NCBI RefSeq assembly: GCF_023721815.1
Contig: NZ_JAMDLI010000008.1
Span: 519,944-583,943, forward strand
Length of the DNA stretch: 64,000 nt
Reading direction: 5' to 3'
Origin: Pleomorphomonas sp. JP5
Lineage (GTDB): Bacteria; Pseudomonadota; Alphaproteobacteria; Rhizobiales; Pleomorphomonadaceae
Numbering within the stretch: the stretch's first letter is position 1; the number at the start of each line of letters is the position of its first letter. Positions 20,362 to 28,975 of this stretch are shown here, piece by piece. The position numbers and the translations under genes are program-made. Below the pieces are notes generated by a model that worked only from the letters and a program-made list of their open reading frames with translations, did no database searches and was not told where the DNA came from.

Positions 20362-21258
20362 ATGAAACTCGGCCGACAGATGCCACTCAATGCGCTGAGG
20401 GTGTTCGAAGCGGTCGCGCGCCTGATGAGCTTCACCCGCGCGGGCGAGGAGCTCGGCATGACGCAGACGGCGGTGAGCTACCAAGTGAAGCTGCTGGAAG
20501 GCGTGCTGGGCGAGCTTCTTTTCCGACGGTTGCCAAGACGGATCGAACTGACCGAAGCCGGGGAGAGGCTGCTACCCAAAGTAAGTGAGGCTTTCGTTCT
20601 TCTGGGTGAGGCCATGGCCGCCGCCCGAACCGCTGTCGAGGAACAACTCGTCATCAACACGACACCGACCTTCGCCGCCCACTGGCTGGCTCGTCGCATC
20701 GGCAACTTCCAGCTCGGCGCGCCCAACATCGCGGTGCGGCTGATCACCGACAACACGCCGATGGATTTCGGCCGAGATCCCGGCGATGTCGCGATCCGCT
20801 TCGGCAGGGGCAACTGGCCAGGCCTTGTCGCCCACCATCTGATGGACCTCGACTTCGCACCGATGCTCAGCCCGTCTCTTCTCGACCGGGTCAAGCCGTT
20901 CGACGGCCCGCGCGACCTTCTGAAATGCAAGATCATCGACCCCGGCGATCCGTGGTGGCCCCTCTGGTTCGAGGCGGCGGGGGTGCCCGACGCCAACCTT
21001 GAGGGACGCCAGCGCAACCTGTTCGGCTCGCAAACACTGGAGGCGAGTTCGGCCATAGCCGGCCATGGCGTGGCCATCCTGACCCCGACCTTCTATCGCG
21101 AGGAACTGGCGAGCGGCAGACTGGTCATGCCCTTCGACCTCGTGTGCAGCGACGAGTCCGCCTACTGGCTGGTCTACCCGGAAAACCGACGAAGCCAGCC
21201 GAAGATCCGCGCATTCCGAGACTGGTTGTTGAGGGACATTGAAAAGAACCCGCCGTAG
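20362..21258 (+). CDS. LysR-family regulator, GcvA-like
   Basis: A 298-residue regulator. The winged helix is MPLNALRVFEAVARLMSFTRAGEELGMTQTAVSYQVKLLE-like (described here in parts: LNALRVFEAVARL, then TRAGEELGMTQTAVSYQ). The C-terminal periplasmic-binding-like sensor follows, with PRDLLKCKIIDPGDPWW as in the GcvA subgroup. The ATG at 20362 is chosen because 25 earlier codons of open frame lack similarity. Its likely target is the divergent DUF1127 gene or itself. Confidence 0.92.
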   Translation: MKLGRQMPLNALRVFEAVARLMSFTRAGEELGMTQTAVSYQVKLLEGVLGELLFRRLPRRIELTEAGERLLPKVSEAFVLLGEAMAAARTAVEEQLVINTTPTFAAHWLARRIGNFQLGAPNIAVRLITDNTPMDFGRDPGDVAIRFGRGNWPGLVAHHLMDLDFAPMLSPSLLDRVKPFDGPRDLLKCKIIDPGDPWWPLWFEAAGVPDANLEGRQRNLFGSQTLEASSAIAGHGVAILTPTFYREELASGRLVMPFDLVCSDESAYWLVYPENRRSQPKIRAFRDWLLRDIEKNPP

Positions 21259-21356
21259 GCCGGAGTTCGTTAACCATATTTTCGTGAGATTTCAGCGCCT
21301 GGTTTCGACTTGAGACACGTCTAAAGCTGCAGAGGGAGTTTTCCCGGAGGTAGCAG

Positions 21357-22100
21357 ATGTCGTCCCTTTCCGCCCTGACCGGCAACGCCAGCAATCTCGC
21401 CGCCCTTTTCGGGGCGTCAAACAGCAAGGCTACGTCGGCGGCAGCCGCCTTTGAGCCACCAGCTTCGTCCGGTAGTCAGGGCGACGGCTCGACGACCGGC
21501 ACTGTCTCGTCGACCAACTCCTTCTCATCGCTTAGCGACGACCTGCAATCGGCGCTCCTGTCGCTCCAGGAACAGATGGAAGGGAGCGAGGGCCCCATGA
21601 TGCCACCGCCTCCTTCGGACACCTCGGCAGCTGCGTCCTCGACCGACGATGCGTCCACGGCGTCCGGGGAGACGACTCCTGCCATGGCGCCACCGCCACC
21701 GCCGCCGCCACCCGAAGAGAGTACCTCAAGCACCGAAGCGGCGTCATCTACCGGTTCGACCGATGATGCCGGCACCTCGGCATCAAGCGAAACCTCCTCG
21801 TCAGAAAGTGCCTCCGGCGCATCCGGTACGAGCGAAAGCAAAGAAATCGTCAGCACGACCTATCTCGACAACGCGGACGGCAGCACCACCATCACTGTCA
21901 GCTACTCGGATGGCTCGACCAGCGTGACGACAACCGGCGGCCAAGGTCAGTCCGCCTCCGCTCCCGACGCCTCACGGGCGAACATGTCCTACGGGCTCGG
22001 CAACAGTAGCGGCAGCGGATTGTCGCAGGCAGTGAGCAGCCTCTACACCAGCGTCGCCAACAACGCCGCGGCGACCTATTCGGCGGGGATCGCAGCCTGA
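21357..22100 (+). CDS. Low-complexity Ser/Thr/Ala-rich protein with polyproline
   Basis: A 247-residue protein I do not recognise by family. Residues 1-60 are Ser/Ala-rich, a helical segment (DDLQSALLSLQEQME) follows, then a PMMPPPPS stretch, a run of nine Pro (split by two residues) and a Ser/Thr/Glu tract, and a repeat-like DGSTTITVSYSDGSTSVTT. It ends in a helical SGLSQAVSSLYTSVANN. No classical signal peptide is present; the composition recalls exported filament or surface proteins. A GGAGG site precedes the ATG. A TTAACCAT CtrA half-site lies at 21270-21277. Confidence 0.75.
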   Translation: MSSLSALTGNASNLAALFGASNSKATSAAAAFEPPASSGSQGDGSTTGTVSSTNSFSSLSDDLQSALLSLQEQMEGSEGPMMPPPPSDTSAAASSTDDASTASGETTPAMAPPPPPPPPEESTSSTEAASSTGSTDDAGTSASSETSSSESASGASGTSESKEIVSTTYLDNADGSTTITVSYSDGSTSVTTTGGQGQSASAPDASRANMSYGLGNSSGSGLSQAVSSLYTSVANNAAATYSAGIAA

Positions 22101-22123
22101 CGGACCGAACACCTGTCCGTCAG
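22097..22123. terminator. Hairpin at the stop of the low-complexity gene
   Basis: A perfect nine-pair stem (CTGACGGAC 22097-22105, GTCCGTCAG 22115-22123) begins on the TGA stop of the upstream gene. There is no T-run, so it may be a stabilising 3' hairpin or a Rho-aided end. The rest of the gap to 22370 holds no convincing gene. Confidence 0.45.
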
Positions 22124-22370
22124 CCAACCGATGCGCGAGGGGCGTGGAGAATGATCGCCGCGCCCGTCAGGTCCCAACGACGCGGCGCCTGTCGCTCGAC
22201 CGCCCATATCCAGGCCTGTAACGCAGCCATGTGGACACCATCATAGGCTGCGAAGGTCCGGCCGGCGGCGAGGCTGTCGATGCGGGGCAAAACGAGCGTG
22301 CCAACAGGCGAAACAGCTGGCAATCTCGAGAAAAGCGGCGAGAACTGAAAAAGAGGGCACTTCGCGCACT

Positions 22371-23051
22371 TCAGCGGCCGCGCGAAACGCGCTCGATCTC
22401 GGCACGCACCAGCCGTTCGACGATCACCGGCAGATTCTCGTCGAGCCAGGCACGGAGCATCGGCCGCAACATCTCCTTGACGAGGTCGTCGAGCGTTCGC
22501 GCGTTGGCCGCAAGCACCGTGTGGCTCAACTGACCGAAAGCCGATTGCACGGTAGCGCTGGCAGCAGCAGAAACCAGCCGCTCCTCGACATCGGGCTCCA
22601 GAGAGGGCTGGGTACGCGGCGCCTCCGTCCGGGGAGGCTCCGGTGCGCGCGCAGGCTCGGGCTCCGGCTCGGCAAAGGCAACCTCGGCTTCGTCGTCCTT
22701 AAGGCCCTCCACCAGCTCAAGTGACTCGGCCTCATCGAGCGTGGCGACGTCGGCAAGGTCGAGCACTTCAGGCTCTTCCCCGTCATCGGCGTCGTCGACG
22801 TCCATCTCCGGCTCGTCCTCGTCGTCACCCGACTGGGCAAACAGCTTGTCGAGATCTTCCTCGGAAATGTGCTCATCCTCGAGCGCCGGCTCGGCCATGG
22901 TTTCGACCTCCGGTTTCGGAGCGGCCGCCTTGGCCGGGGCCGGCTTGGACGCCTCAGCCTCCTTGCCGTCGGGTTCGTCGGCAATGATCCGCCTGATGGA
23001 AGCCAGGATCTCTTCCATTGAAGGTTCGGCGGACGCAGCTGCCTTGGCCAT
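22371..23051 (-). CDS. popZ: Polar organising protein PopZ-like (DUF2497)
   Basis: A 226-residue protein of DUF2497. The conserved N-terminal client-binding helix is PSMEEILASIRRIIADE, a long acidic, proline-containing linker follows (residues about 30-150), and a C-terminal oligomerising helix pair ends with MLRPMLRAWLDENLPVIVERL. PopZ-type proteins form a pole microdomain that tethers ParB/origin and cell-cycle kinases. The ATG at 23051 has CGGAG upstream. It is downstream of and co-directional with tolC and pcm. Confidence 0.93.
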   Translation of the reverse strand: MAKAAASAEPSMEEILASIRRIIADEPDGKEAEASKPAPAKAAAPKPEVETMAEPALEDEHISEEDLDKLFAQSGDDEDEPEMDVDDADDGEEPEVLDLADVATLDEAESLELVEGLKDDEAEVAFAEPEPEPARAPEPPRTEAPRTQPSLEPDVEERLVSAAASATVQSAFGQLSHTVLAANARTLDDLVKEMLRPMLRAWLDENLPVIVERLVRAEIERVSRGR

Positions 23052-23305
23052 TGGTCTACTCCGAGTGGGTCGCCCCACCACATGTTACACGATCGATCAA
23101 TGCCTTCTTCCGCACGACACTTCTGGCAATCGACTTGTCTCCACCTTCCCACGGCGGAGCCGAACGCCAAACAACGCGGCGGTCAACCGGCTAAATGCCG
23201 GCAACAAGCCTGATTCGACCTCCGAAGTATAGATTAGTTAACGCTGCTGAAAACGGTTTGCGTCGGAGATCAAGCGGTTTATCCCCGGCACGGGCCGTTT
23301 CAGGG

Positions 23306-24730
23306 TCAACGGCCGTCCGGCGTGCGCAGCCCGATCCACTTGTCGCGAACCTGCTCGTAGTGATGTTCCGGCTTGTATGCCGTGACCTTGAGGCCAAGCC
23401 GCTCGCGATCAAGGCGCCCCATGGCGGCGACGACACTATAGCTGGCGACCACGAACTGGGCCTGAGCACCGACCTCCGACAGACGTGCATCGATCAGAGT
23501 GCTCTGGGCATTGAGAACATCCAGGGTCGTCCGCTGGCCGACCTTCTGTTCCTCAACGACGCCTTCGAGCGCCAACCGGCTTGCCTTCACCGACGCTTCG
23601 GCCGCGACGATCTGGGCTCTCGCCGACTCTAGAGCACTCCACGCCTGGGCAAGCGCCGCATCCACCGACATGCGCGCCACGTCGACCTGAAGCTTGGCCT
23701 GGCCGAGTTCTTCCTTGGCCTGGCGGACGGTGGCGTACTCCGAACCACCTTGATAGATCGGAATGGAAAGCACGGCGGCGACGGACCCCTCCAGCGAACG
23801 GGCACGATCGGGTGTGCTGCCGTCGTTGGAGACGCTGCCGGCGAAAGCACTGCTCACCGTACCCTGAAGAACGAAGCTCGGCAGCAACGCGCCTTCCTGG
23901 ATTTCCACGTTATAGGAGGCCGTATCGGCATTATGGATCGCAGCGCGGATCATCGGATGCTCGGTGCGTGAGGCATCAATGGCAGCCGAGAGCCTGGCCG
24001 GCAACAACTTGGTGATCGGGCCGGGTGAGCGAAGCCCCTTGGGCTCATGTCCGACGACCTTGACATAGTTGGCCCGCGCCGTCAGCAGGTCGGCTTGTGC
24101 CGCGCTGACGGCTGCGGTTGCGGCGGCCAGCGCCGCCTGAGCCTGCGAGACGTCCGTCCTCGTGCCCTCACCAACCGAGAATCGGTCGTTGGAGGCCCTT
24201 ACCTGCTCCTGCAGGAAAGCGACGTTGGATTTCCGCAGCTCGAGCACCTGCCCCGACAGAATGACGTTCATATAAGCAGATGCCGTGTCGAGCAGGGTAG
24301 ACTGCTCGGTGTTGCGCAACTGCTCGCGCGACGCCTTCACGGCCGACTCGGCCCGCTTGACGCCATTATCGATTCGCCCGCCCATGTAGAGCGGCTGGAC
24401 GATCTTGATCTCCCCCCTCACGGCGCCGGTATCCGTGTAGGCACTCGCCCAGTTAGACATGCCCTGCGGCCTAAGTCGCGTATCGGTCGCCGTGATACCG
24501 GCGGAAATCTGGCCGTTGATCGTCGGCCGATAGCCCGAGAGCGCCTGGGGTACATTCTCGTCGACAGCTCGCGTTCCCGCCCGCGCCGCGTTGAGCGACG
24601 GGTTGTTGGCGTAGGCTGCGGCCATCGCCTCCTGCAGTGATTCCGCAGACGCAGCGCCAGACAGAGCGAGAAAAAGGCCGACGGCTGCCGACAGGTACAA
24701 AGAGGGACGGAACGCCACGACACACCTCAT
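23306..24730 (-). CDS. tolC: TolC-family outer-membrane channel protein
   Basis: A 474-residue trimeric outer-membrane efflux duct for type I secretion and RND pumps. A signal peptide (YLSAAVGLFLALSGAASA) is followed by two OEP repeats with long amphipathic helices (ESAVKASREQLRNTEQS; AKEELGQAKLQVDVARMSV). The start ATG 24730 sets the signal peptide at the N-terminus; the TTG frame to 24763 adds nothing recognisable. Neighbours pcm and popZ match the usual alphaproteobacterial block. Confidence 0.95.
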   Translation of the reverse strand: MRCVVAFRPSLYLSAAVGLFLALSGAASAESLQEAMAAAYANNPSLNAARAGTRAVDENVPQALSGYRPTINGQISAGITATDTRLRPQGMSNWASAYTDTGAVRGEIKIVQPLYMGGRIDNGVKRAESAVKASREQLRNTEQSTLLDTASAYMNVILSGQVLELRKSNVAFLQEQVRASNDRFSVGEGTRTDVSQAQAALAAATAAVSAAQADLLTARANYVKVVGHEPKGLRSPGPITKLLPARLSAAIDASRTEHPMIRAAIHNADTASYNVEIQEGALLPSFVLQGTVSSAFAGSVSNDGSTPDRARSLEGSVAAVLSIPIYQGGSEYATVRQAKEELGQAKLQVDVARMSVDAALAQAWSALESARAQIVAAEASVKASRLALEGVVEEQKVGQRTTLDVLNAQSTLIDARLSEVGAQAQFVVASYSVVAAMGRLDRERLGLKVTAYKPEHHYEQVRDKWIGLRTPDGR

Positions 24731-24818
24731 CTTTATCGCCGACCGATGCGATATAGCCTGCAATCGACGCCGGGTCTTCTCACGCCTGCGCGAGAAAGCC
24801 GGCTGACCGCCACACTCG

Positions 24819-24833
24819 CTAACAAAACGTTAA
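24819..24833 (-). promoter_or_regulatory. CtrA-like box upstream of tolC
   Basis: Read leftward, TTAA-CGTTTTG-TTAG, one mismatch from TTAA-N7-TTAA, about 90-100 bases before the tolC ATG. Position suits activation or blocking of the tolC promoter. Evidence is the motif alone. Confidence 0.35.
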
Positions 24834-24936
24834 TCGTCGACGACGGAATATAGACGAAGAAGGCGAGAACGGAAGCGCGGCCGGCAACGAGGCGGCAAAT
24901 TCAGTCAAATCGATGCACAGAAATCACAGCAGCGAC

Positions 24937-24966
24937 AAAAGACCAGCCAGCGAGATTTACGCTGGC
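24937..24966 (-). terminator. Intrinsic terminator after pcm
   Basis: A seven-pair stem, GCCAGCG (24946-24952) with CGCTGGC (24960-24966), followed leftward by a T-rich tail (TCTTTT at 24937-24942). It lies about 46 bases past the pcm stop, so tolC likely has its own promoter. Confidence 0.65.
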
Positions 24967-25012
24967 CGGCGAACAGGTACAGTCGCATGAAACGTACCGT
25001 TACAGGCTGGAA

Positions 25013-25669
25013 CTAGAAGGCGAACGTCTCGACCGCTTCGAATCCAGGCAGTACCGGAACAGATGCATCGAACAACGCACGGCCGGAAATGCCACCATCG
25101 TCCCTGGCATAAAGCTTGGCTCTGGGTACGCCGCGACCTTCCTCGACGAGAAGCAATCGGCCGCCCTTGGCCAGTTGGTGGGCGATGGCGTCCGGAAACG
25201 CCGCGACGGCTCCGTTGAAGATAATGACATCGAACGGCGCCGCATCGGGAGCACCCTTGACCAGCGACGCCTCGACGACCGCCACATTGGCGAGGCCCGC
25301 AAGCTGCCGACGGGCGATGGTCGCCAAGTCCGAGTCCTGCTCCAAGGCCACGACGGATCCTGCGAGGCGGGCCATTACTGCGGCGCCATAGCCCGATGCG
25401 CTGCCAACCTCCAGCACCTTGTCGGTCGGCTTGATAGCCGCGTATTGCAGCATGCGCGCCAGCACCATCGGCTGGATCAGCACGCGCGAAGCGCGCCCTC
25501 CGCCGAGCGGCAAATCCCGATCAAGATAGGCAAGCGGCCTCTGATCGCCCGGCGCGAAATTCTCGCGCTCCACCTCGCCCATCGCATCGATGATGCGGAG
25601 ATCGGTAACGTCGTTCGGCCTGACCTGACCGTCGACCATCTTGGTGCGCAATGCCGGAAAATCGACCAT
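25013..25669 (-). CDS. pcm: Protein-L-isoaspartate O-methyltransferase family protein
   Basis: A 218-residue AdoMet methyltransferase. The isoaspartate-type N-terminus is VRPNDVTDLRIIDAMG, the AdoMet motif is VLEVGSASGYGAAVMA, and post-motif I is VVALEQDSDLA. It repairs isomerised aspartyl residues in ageing proteins, or is a family member with altered substrate, since the canonical ISAPHMHA-like region is replaced by GGGRASRVLIQPMV. The ATG at 25669 is picked; 84 upstream codons have no similarity and cross the tRNA flank. Confidence 0.88.
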   Translation of the reverse strand: MVDFPALRTKMVDGQVRPNDVTDLRIIDAMGEVERENFAPGDQRPLAYLDRDLPLGGGRASRVLIQPMVLARMLQYAAIKPTDKVLEVGSASGYGAAVMARLAGSVVALEQDSDLATIARRQLAGLANVAVVEASLVKGAPDAAPFDVIIFNGAVAAFPDAIAHQLAKGGRLLLVEEGRGVPRAKLYARDDGGISGRALFDASVPVLPGFEAVETFAF

Positions 25670-25877
25670 GGATCGCAAATCCCCAGGAATTCTCTGCTGG
25701 CTCCTCCAATAGCCGCCCCCCTCTTCCGAAACAAGGGCTTCTACGCAGCATTGCGGAGTGGATGCACGAGTCTTCCGACATGACAGGCCGGACAAGTCAT
25801 TCAAATGGGTACAGAACGAAACGCTCGAGAGATCCCCGAGCCAAAAAAGTCTTTTGAATTCATCACCTTGGAAAGTC

Positions 25878-25951
25878 TGGAGGCCACGGAGGGAATCGAA
25901 CCCCCGTACACGGATTTGCAATCCGCTGCGTCACCACTCCGCCACGTGGCC
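25878..25951 (-). tRNA. tRNA-Cys (GCA)
   Basis: A 74-base cloverleaf read leftward: seven-pair acceptor GGCCACG/CGTGGCC, anticodon GCA inside GATTGCAAATC, T-loop GTTCGATTC, discriminator T and an encoded CCA. Confidence 0.97.
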
Positions 25952-26178
25952 TCACGGAGAAGGGTTCATAAGCGAGCGCGACAGCATAGACAAGGGGGGA
26001 AGGGGCAAATTCCGCTTTATTGAACGCCTTGGTTGGTTGATGCATTTACCAATGCCCGCTTGGCATACCATCCCCCACACAAAAGCGGTCAGGACGCGCG
26101 CCCTACTCCGGCGGCCGTCGCCAGTCGACAAGACCGGCGACAGCCAACCCAGAAGCGCAGGACTTCCCCGGGCGCCAC

Positions 26179-26418
26179 TCAGACGGCAACCGCCAACTCG
26201 GCAGGGAATGCGCCCCGGGCGAGAGCCTGCCCGGCAATGGCGCCACGAGCGGCAAGATGGCGCTCCGCCGCCCGCTCGGCCTCGGCGACCGAACCGTAGA
26301 GCTCACCATCGAGGTCCCAGACGTCATACTTGACGGCAACGAAACGCACCTGATCTCCCGCCGGGGCGGCAACAGCAACGGCCTTTCCGGCCACTTCAAT
26401 AACAATTGGCTTGGGCAT
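26179..26418 (-). CDS. Small conserved-looking hypothetical protein
   Basis: A 79-residue protein I cannot assign. A strong AGGAGAG site lies before the ATG at 26418, and codon use resembles its neighbours. The sequence has a beta-rich start (MPKPIVIEVAGKAVAVAA), a central VKYDVWDLDGELYGS, then an Ala/Glu-rich helix. No signal peptide or membrane segment is present. The 227 bases between it and tRNA-Cys hold nothing I can identify. Confidence 0.6.
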   Translation of the reverse strand: MPKPIVIEVAGKAVAVAAPAGDQVRFVAVKYDVWDLDGELYGSVAEAERAAERHLAARGAIAGQALARGAFPAELAVAV

Positions 26419-26496
26419 AATACTACTCTCCTGGCCTATCGCCCGAGGCGAGACCATCATCCTGTCGACTACGTTTTCGTGAGAAGTGTCAGATGC

Positions 26497-26604
26497 TCAG
26501 CAAAGACACATTCGCCATTGGCGTTTCGAGCCAAGATGATTGGGGCGGATCGTCGAACGGCATACATTCGTGCGCGCGGTCCGCGTGTGCGAAATGTGTG
26601 TCAT
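26497..26604 (-). CDS. Cationic 35-residue micro-ORF with strong ribosome site
   Basis: Read leftward, AAGGAGG lies seven bases before an ATG at 26604, the best Shine-Dalgarno match I noticed in the window. The frame encodes 35 residues with seven Arg/Lys, no Asp or Glu, and three Cys (15, 33, 35), ending in WRMCLC. A 6-bp hairpin (26629-26634 with 26640-26645) sits just upstream of the ribosome site. It precedes the small gene ending at 26179, so it could be a leader peptide, an independent microprotein or a chance match. Confidence 0.35.
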   Translation of the reverse strand: MTHISHTRTARTNVCRSTIRPNHLGSKRQWRMCLC

Positions 26605-26912
26605 TTATGACCTCCTTTCCCAAGATCGAGAGAGCATTACTCTCTGGGGCAGAGCGATAATGATCAACAACGACCGAAATATGACGCCGTTCGATTCGGC
26701 CTGATGTCATCGGTCGGCAATATCGCGATCCCACCGCGTCTGTCCTGTACTCAACTTGCCATAAGTGGAGTCCCCACTCCAGAAACGAAATATCAAAGTC
26801 GGGAACATTCGCGTGAAGGGAGTCCACCACGGCGCCCCCCCTCTGGAGCAGCCGCTTTTCGATCAGGTTGATTCAACCTGATCGGCGGGTGTTCGAAACG
26901 CCAACAGCAAGC
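26605..26912. other. Low-coding stretch between small genes
   Basis: About 300 bases of lower GC than the flanks, holding the micro-ORF leader and a 113-codon open frame on the minus strand (26489-26830) with poor codon bias and no recognisable motif. No repeats, integrase remnant or tRNA-end duplication was seen. Confidence 0.4.
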
Positions 26913-27167
26913 CTAGACGGAGCCGACGTCGCGCCCTCTCCAGCGATTAAAGCGACGGACGATCCAGACTTCGGCGCGCCGCCTGATCCGACGGGCGAGT
27001 CGCGAATCCACCGACAGGATGGCAAGGCCAACCGGAATCATCCAGAAGCCGACAACCGGAAGAAAGCCGACGAGCCCCATGGCGACGAAGGCAAGCCCCA
27101 TGGCGACGCGCAGCGGCCGGTTTCTCGGCAATCGCACCGTCCGCCCCCAGAGTGTCACCTTCGGCAT
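26913..27167 (-). CDS. Small membrane protein, PGPGW-like
   Basis: An 84-residue protein with one long hydrophobic hairpin, LRVAMGLAFVAMGLVGFLP and VVGFWMIPVGLAILSVD, flanked by Arg-rich ends (RLARRIRRRAE). This matches the putative transmembrane protein PGPGW group, function unknown. The ATG at 27167 with AAAGG upstream is preferred to the frame starting at 27203. Confidence 0.7.
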   Translation of the reverse strand: MPKVTLWGRTVRLPRNRPLRVAMGLAFVAMGLVGFLPVVGFWMIPVGLAILSVDSRLARRIRRRAEVWIVRRFNRWRGRDVGSV

Positions 27168-27424
27168 GACCAACCTTTCGAAGCGCTCGCGATCCCGGCG
27201 CAAACCGTTCCGGACAGATAGGAAAGTGCACCCGGCTTTTCAAAGCACCTCCGGTTTTCGCGGGAAACCGCTGGTCCGGCAAAGGGAAAAGCCTTTCTCC
27301 ACCATGTCGTTAGCTATAGATTTTCCACGTCTTCCGGCGTTTTCGCACCACCAACGCATTTTCCTTGCCGAGGGGGCTTTGCAAACCGGAACAGCTTTGT
27401 TATACGCACCGCCACCGAAGCTGT

Positions 27425-27500
27425 TCCGCGATAGCTCAGTTGGTAGAGCAGGTGACTGTTAATCACCGGGTCGTAGGTTCGAGTCCTACTCGCGGAGCCA
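27425..27500 (+). tRNA. tRNA-Asn (GTT)
   Basis: A 76-base cloverleaf: acceptor TCCGCGA/TCGCGGA, D-loop AGCTCAGTTGGTAGAGC, anticodon GTT in GACTGTTAATC, T-loop GTTCGAGTC, discriminator G and an encoded CCA. Confidence 0.98.
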
Positions 27501-27582
27501 TCGGTTTCCCAAGGAAATCAAGAAGTTCGTTTTGACCTATCCACTTGTGGATCGGTGTATCCGGTCGCATGGCATCGCTCGT

Positions 27583-28743
27583 TTACGATGGAAGCGAGAA
27601 GAAGCTGTCGATGGCGAGCGCGGCCGCGCCGCGCGCCCAGGCGTCATCGTTCCAGAACTCGACGAACACCTCGGTATCGCGCTGGAAGTTCTTCTCTTTC
27701 AGCGAGGCCACCAACGGCTCTAGCAAGGCGGGGCCGAACTGCACGCCTTCGCCACCGATCACCATGGTTTCCGGATCAAACAAGCTGGCAAAGGTCGCGG
27801 CTGCGGCGCCAAGGCGACGACCGGCGGTCGCCAGAATATCGCATGCCACGGGATCGCCCTCCCGCGCCAGAGCAGCGAGGGAAGCGGGATCGATGGCCTG
27901 GCTTGACGGCCGGACCATGCGATAGGCGTTGAGAATGGCCGGCAGGGAGGTCACCGCCTCCAGGCAACCAAGACGACCGCACTCGCAACGTGGGCCGTCC
28001 TCGACCACGGCAAGGTGCCCGATCTCGCCCGCGCCGCCATAACGGCCGCGCAGAAGCTGACCGTCGACGATCATCGCCGCACCGATGCCACGGCCGAAGG
28101 AAAACACCGCAAGCGACGACGCCTGCCGCCCTGCCCCGAACAGATGCTCGGCGAGCGCGAAGGCGTTGACGTCATTGTCGACCCAGACGGGTGCACCGGC
28201 CAGACTTGAGATCAGCGCGGCGATGGGGACGTTGTTCCAACCGAATCGATCGCACCGCAGACAGACCCCGCTTTCGGCATCGTGCTGACCGGGCATTGCA
28301 AGGCCAATGCCGATGAGTCGCTTGCGGTCTTCACCTGACCGTTCGAGAAGAGAGGCGAGCGCATCGGCGGTGGACCTTGCAACCGCTTCAGGCGAACGCG
28401 CATCCACGTCCGCCGTCAGGGTATCGATGACGGTGGTCCCGAGATCGGTAAGCGTCGCCCTGAGGCTATGCTCCATCAACTTGACGCCCAGCGATACGTG
28501 GCCGGCATAATTGAGATCCAGGCGCGTCATCCGGCGCCGACCACCATCCGCCACCGCCTCGCACTCGGTGATCACCCGCTGTTCCAGAAGCTCCGACGAC
28601 ACATATGAAATAGCCGCCGGGCTCAGCCCGGTCGCCGCGGCAATGTCCGAACGCGCCGTGGGGCCGTGCCGGCGCAGGTGGTTGAGAAGCAGCAGCCGGT
28701 TGAGCGTGCGCGACGTACTCTGATTTCCCTTCAACGAGGGCAT
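27583..28743 (-). CDS. ROK-family transcriptional repressor
   Basis: A 386-residue NagC/Mlc-type regulator. N-terminal winged helix: LLLNHLRRHGPTARSDIA, then GLSPAAISYVSSELLEQ. The ROK domain carries the zinc motif GPRCECGRLGCLE and a glucose-binding EIGHLAV. A phosphotransfer-like site (VDNDVNAFALAEH) is conserved. It is divergent from the beta-glucosidase/ABC operon, whose promoter carries a near-palindrome; the ligand is probably the sugar imported or its hydrolysis product. Confidence 0.92.
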   Translation of the reverse strand: MPSLKGNQSTSRTLNRLLLLNHLRRHGPTARSDIAAATGLSPAAISYVSSELLEQRVITECEAVADGGRRRMTRLDLNYAGHVSLGVKLMEHSLRATLTDLGTTVIDTLTADVDARSPEAVARSTADALASLLERSGEDRKRLIGIGLAMPGQHDAESGVCLRCDRFGWNNVPIAALISSLAGAPVWVDNDVNAFALAEHLFGAGRQASSLAVFSFGRGIGAAMIVDGQLLRGRYGGAGEIGHLAVVEDGPRCECGRLGCLEAVTSLPAILNAYRMVRPSSQAIDPASLAALAREGDPVACDILATAGRRLGAAAATFASLFDPETMVIGGEGVQFGPALLEPLVASLKEKNFQRDTEVFVEFWNDDAWARGAAALAIDSFFSLPS

Positions 28744-28975
28744 GAGGACATTTCCATTTCCGGAGCCGGCGACCCGTTCGCTTCACTTATAGAAACGAAC
28801 GCAGACGGATTTCAACATGTCGGACAACTGCGGATGGCCTCCCCGGAGCTGCATCGATTGCGCCTCCTGCCGACGGCGAACTTGCGCAAATGGCTGAAAT
28901 CGGCCTGAACTCTCGCACTTCCCTCGTCTCGCCCCGACCGCTTTCACATAAATTTCGGAGGGCAAACTATCTCGC

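Noticed and set aside
22120-22323. A 67-codon minus-strand frame between the low-complexity gene and popZ
   Set aside because: Third-position GC is only moderate (about 70%), the start would be TTG without a ribosome site, and no motif is present. I left it out as unsupported.
26489-26830. A 113-codon minus-strand frame
   Set aside because: Weak codon bias, no ribosome site at its start and overlap with the better supported micro-ORF in another frame.
28666-28908. An 80-codon plus-strand frame in the ROK-bgl gap
   Set aside because: It overlaps the start of the ROK gene and the region upstream of it, with no ribosome site or motif.
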